Source: an archaeon
GTDB taxonomy: Archaea; Halobacteriota; Syntropharchaeia; Alkanophagales; Methanospirareceae
Assembly: GCA_030019325.1 (NCBI GenBank)
Contig: JASEFB010000087.1
Coordinates: 1 to 7,527 of the forward strand
Length of the DNA: 7,527 bases
Direction: 5' to 3'
In this document: positions 6,046 to 7,527 of the stretch, piece after piece
How positions within the stretch are numbered: the stretch's first letter is position 1
How the letters are laid out: each line of letters begins with the position of its first letter
Made by a program: the position numbers and the translations under genes
The notes under the pieces: generated by a model
Told to the model about the DNA's origin: nothing
Seen by the model: only the letters and a program-made list of their open reading frames with translations
Database searches by the model: none

Positions 6046-6060
6046 CAAATGGAGTAATCA

Positions 6061-6101
6061 AAAATATACCGCGGCGCATTAACATAGCATTACATTATAT
6101 A
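6061..6101 (+). promoter_or_regulatory. Promoter region of the UbiD-family gene, box uncertain
   Basis: Two TATA-like strings precede ATG 6116: AAAATATAC (6061-6069) and ATTATATA (6094-6101). The second is the better box but lies only about 18 bases from the ATG, too near for the usual 25-base spacing. The first would give a leader of about 25 bases. No Shine-Dalgarno sequence is visible before the ATG. A CCGCGG palindrome (6069-6074) sits between the boxes. Confidence 0.3.
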
Positions 6102-6115
6102 CAGACAGCCCAAAA

Positions 6116-7393
6116 ATGAGAGCATTCAAAGATAAATTAGCGCGCGAAGGGAAGTTAATCGAGATCGAGCACGAAGTCTCGTCAAAATACGAGGTTGCAG
6201 CTATTTGTATGGAGTTTGAGCAAAGGGGGATGCCCGTTTTTTTCCACGCGGTTGATGGCACGCATAAGGTGATCATGAATGTGCTTGGTCAAAGAGCAAC
6301 GCTGGCAGAGTTGCTTGGCACGTCATCCGATAAACTCGTGCATCTTTTGGCTGGCATCCCGGAAAGCGGATACTATGAAAGTGGTAGGGTGAACGTCGTG
6401 GAGGATTCACCGACGAAAGAGGTGGTTAAAGAGCCTGATTTGGGCGAGTTGCCGATATTAACCTATTTCAGAGGCGATGGCGGTGCTTATATCACGGGAG
6501 GTGTGGTCGTCGCGGAATTGGATGGCGTGATCAATGCATCATTTCACCGGATGCTGGTATTAGATGAGCATAGAGTAGCAGCGCGGCTTGTTCCTTCTCG
6601 TCACTTGTATAAGATGCATCGTGAAGCGATGGAAAGAGGAGAGGAATTACAAGTGGGAATAGCGCTAGGAATAGACCCTTTGATCCTTTTTGCCGCAGCA
6701 ACACGAGTCCCACCGGGAAAGGAGTTTGAGTACGCATCGGCATTGAAAAAAGAACCGTTAGAGCTCTTCAAATTGGGGAATGGCATAGCAGTACCGCATG
6801 CGGAAATCGCCTTTGAAGGTTTTATAGGAGAAGAACGAGCGAAAGAAGGGCCTTTCTTGGATATCACGGGCACATATGACAGGATAAGAGAGGAGCCCGT
6901 CATCACGCTTACGAGAATGTATCACCGAAAAGACCCGATTTATCACGCTATCCTTCCTGCAGGTAGGGAGCACCGGCTGCTTATGGGCGTGCCGTATGAA
7001 CCGTTGATCTTGAGAGGAGTAGAGCATGTGGCACGTGTGAAGAATGTCTTCTTGACCGAGGGCGGGTGTTGTTATTTGCATGCGGTGGTGCAGCTGAAGA
7101 AGGAACGAGAGGGTGAGCCAAAAAATGCGATTATTGCTGCGTTCGCTGCACATCCCAGCCTCAAACGCGTTATCGTTGTTGATGAGGACATCGACCTATT
7201 CAACCCAAATGAGGTAGAGTATGCAATAGCGACGAGGGTGAGATGGAACGAGGATGTGGTGTGCATCCCGAATGTGAGGGGCTCGTCACTTGATCCGTCC
7301 TCTAAAAATGGACTGACAACGAAGATTGGGATAGATGCGACGAAGGAGTTAGGGGAGGAAAAGAGGTATGAGCGAGTCACAAGTACTGATTAG
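6116..7393 (+). CDS. UbiD-family decarboxylase, probable anhydromevalonate phosphate decarboxylase
   Basis: This full-length 425-residue protein matches the UbiD family, which uses prenylated FMN made by UbiX plus a metal ion to decarboxylate unsaturated acids in the cytoplasm. Seen motifs are the N-terminal 'MRAFKDKLAREGKLIEIEHEV', 'NASFHRM' (140-146), 'VPSRHL' (159-164), 'GIDP' (185-188), 'VPHAEIAFEG' (226-235, with conserved acidic E230 and E234), 'YHRKDPIYHAILPAG' (269-283), 'HPSLKRVIVVDEDIDLFNP' (346-364), 'IATR' (371-374) and 'KIGIDATK' (403-410). In most archaea the close homologue is anhydromevalonate 5-phosphate decarboxylase of the modified mevalonate pathway, making isopentenyl phosphate for lipids. 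I assign that role by length and lineage, not by a specific motif. A different UbiD-type decarboxylase is possible. The start agrees with the family N-terminus. The stop is TAG, with an in-frame TGA eight codons on. The GC content is higher than that of the neighbouring small membrane operon. Confidence 0.93.
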   Translation: MRAFKDKLAREGKLIEIEHEVSSKYEVAAICMEFEQRGMPVFFHAVDGTHKVIMNVLGQRATLAELLGTSSDKLVHLLAGIPESGYYESGRVNVVEDSPTKEVVKEPDLGELPILTYFRGDGGAYITGGVVVAELDGVINASFHRMLVLDEHRVAARLVPSRHLYKMHREAMERGEELQVGIALGIDPLILFAAATRVPPGKEFEYASALKKEPLELFKLGNGIAVPHAEIAFEGFIGEERAKEGPFLDITGTYDRIREEPVITLTRMYHRKDPIYHAILPAGREHRLLMGVPYEPLILRGVEHVARVKNVFLTEGGCCYLHAVVQLKKEREGEPKNAIIAAFAAHPSLKRVIVVDEDIDLFNPNEVEYAIATRVRWNEDVVCIPNVRGSSLDPSSKNGLTTKIGIDATKELGEEKRYERVTSTD

Positions 7394-7527
7394 CAGATAA
7401 TGAGCACAAAGCGATGATTATCATAGTAGATTTAAATAATACTTCACTATGAATAAAATACCCATTAAAATAAGAGTATTTGTTTAGCTCTGTAGAAAAT
7501 CCAAAAATCCAATATATACCAATACTA
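7394..7527. other. Gene-free end of the window
   Basis: This AT-rich stretch has no supported gene. It contains a near-palindrome ATGAT-T-ATCAT (7414-7424) and an AAATAC...GTATTT inverted repeat (7456-7461 and 7476-7481) followed by a short T-rich string, possibly the terminator region of the UbiD gene. A 12-codon frame from ATG 7449 ends at TAG 7485-7487 and then stays open to the edge. It is too short to call. Confidence 0.4.

Noticed and set aside
6758..7153. A 131-codon minus-strand frame within the UbiD gene
   Set aside because: It is antisense to a strongly conserved enzyme and has no promoter or ribosome site.
7485..7527. Possible left end of another insertion sequence (TAGCTCTGTAGAAAATCC and AT-rich continuation)
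   Set aside because: It vaguely resembles the region upstream of the transposase remnant, but the window ends before a transposase or a matching inverted repeat can be seen.
1..7527. CRISPR array, tRNA or rRNA genes
   Set aside because: No regularly spaced repeats and no tRNA- or rRNA-like sequence were seen on either strand.

Overview
The window looks archaeal. Genes are preceded by BRE/TATA-type promoters (clearest at 3495-3509 and 5171-5185) and short GGTG- or GGAG-like ribosome sites. The protein families point the same way: a PF09826-type secreted beta-propeller, a membrane-anchored winged-helix regulator with the archaeal 'KYSEK...YAP' signature, and a UbiD-family decarboxylase of the type used in the archaeal mevalonate route. 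A euryarchaeal or Halobacteriota-like anaerobe is the best guess, but nothing here fixes the species.

Layout. From 1 to 4234 three genes lie on the minus strand. In transcription order they are a membrane-tethered winged-helix regulator (4234-3545), a secreted/anchored beta-propeller protein (3456-1474) and a multi-spanning GT-C-like membrane protein (1407 towards the left edge). The last is interrupted by an in-frame TAG at 28-30, inside a motif usually well conserved, and the frame stays open to the window edge. Positions 4238-5185 hold a short spacer and a decayed DDE transposase gene that has lost its middle and changed frame. Positions 5186-5420 contain no gene but include a long, GC-rich, nearly continuous hairpin at 5339-5377 with a TATA-like box before it and a T-rich tract after it, a candidate small RNA. 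From 6011 to 5421 on the minus strand sits a cassette of very small membrane proteins. Two of its frames would join into one 84-residue protein if a five-base homopolymer were one base shorter, and it is coupled by an ATGA overlap to a 112-residue membrane protein. Divergently, at 6116-7393 on the plus strand, is a complete UbiD-family decarboxylase. The last 134 bases hold no convincing gene.

How the parts may work together. The regulator and beta-propeller genes appear to form a functional pair. Both have the same 13-base element (GATAACT[G/A]CGAAT, one mismatch) at exactly 20 bases before their TATA boxes. Both proteins also carry an unusual Pro/Met-rich linker on the part predicted to lie outside the membrane. 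This suggests an autoregulated membrane-sensor circuit controlling an exported protein. It is the most distinctive signal in the window and rests on direct sequence comparison plus inference. The UbiD gene is probably an independent housekeeping gene for isoprenoid synthesis.
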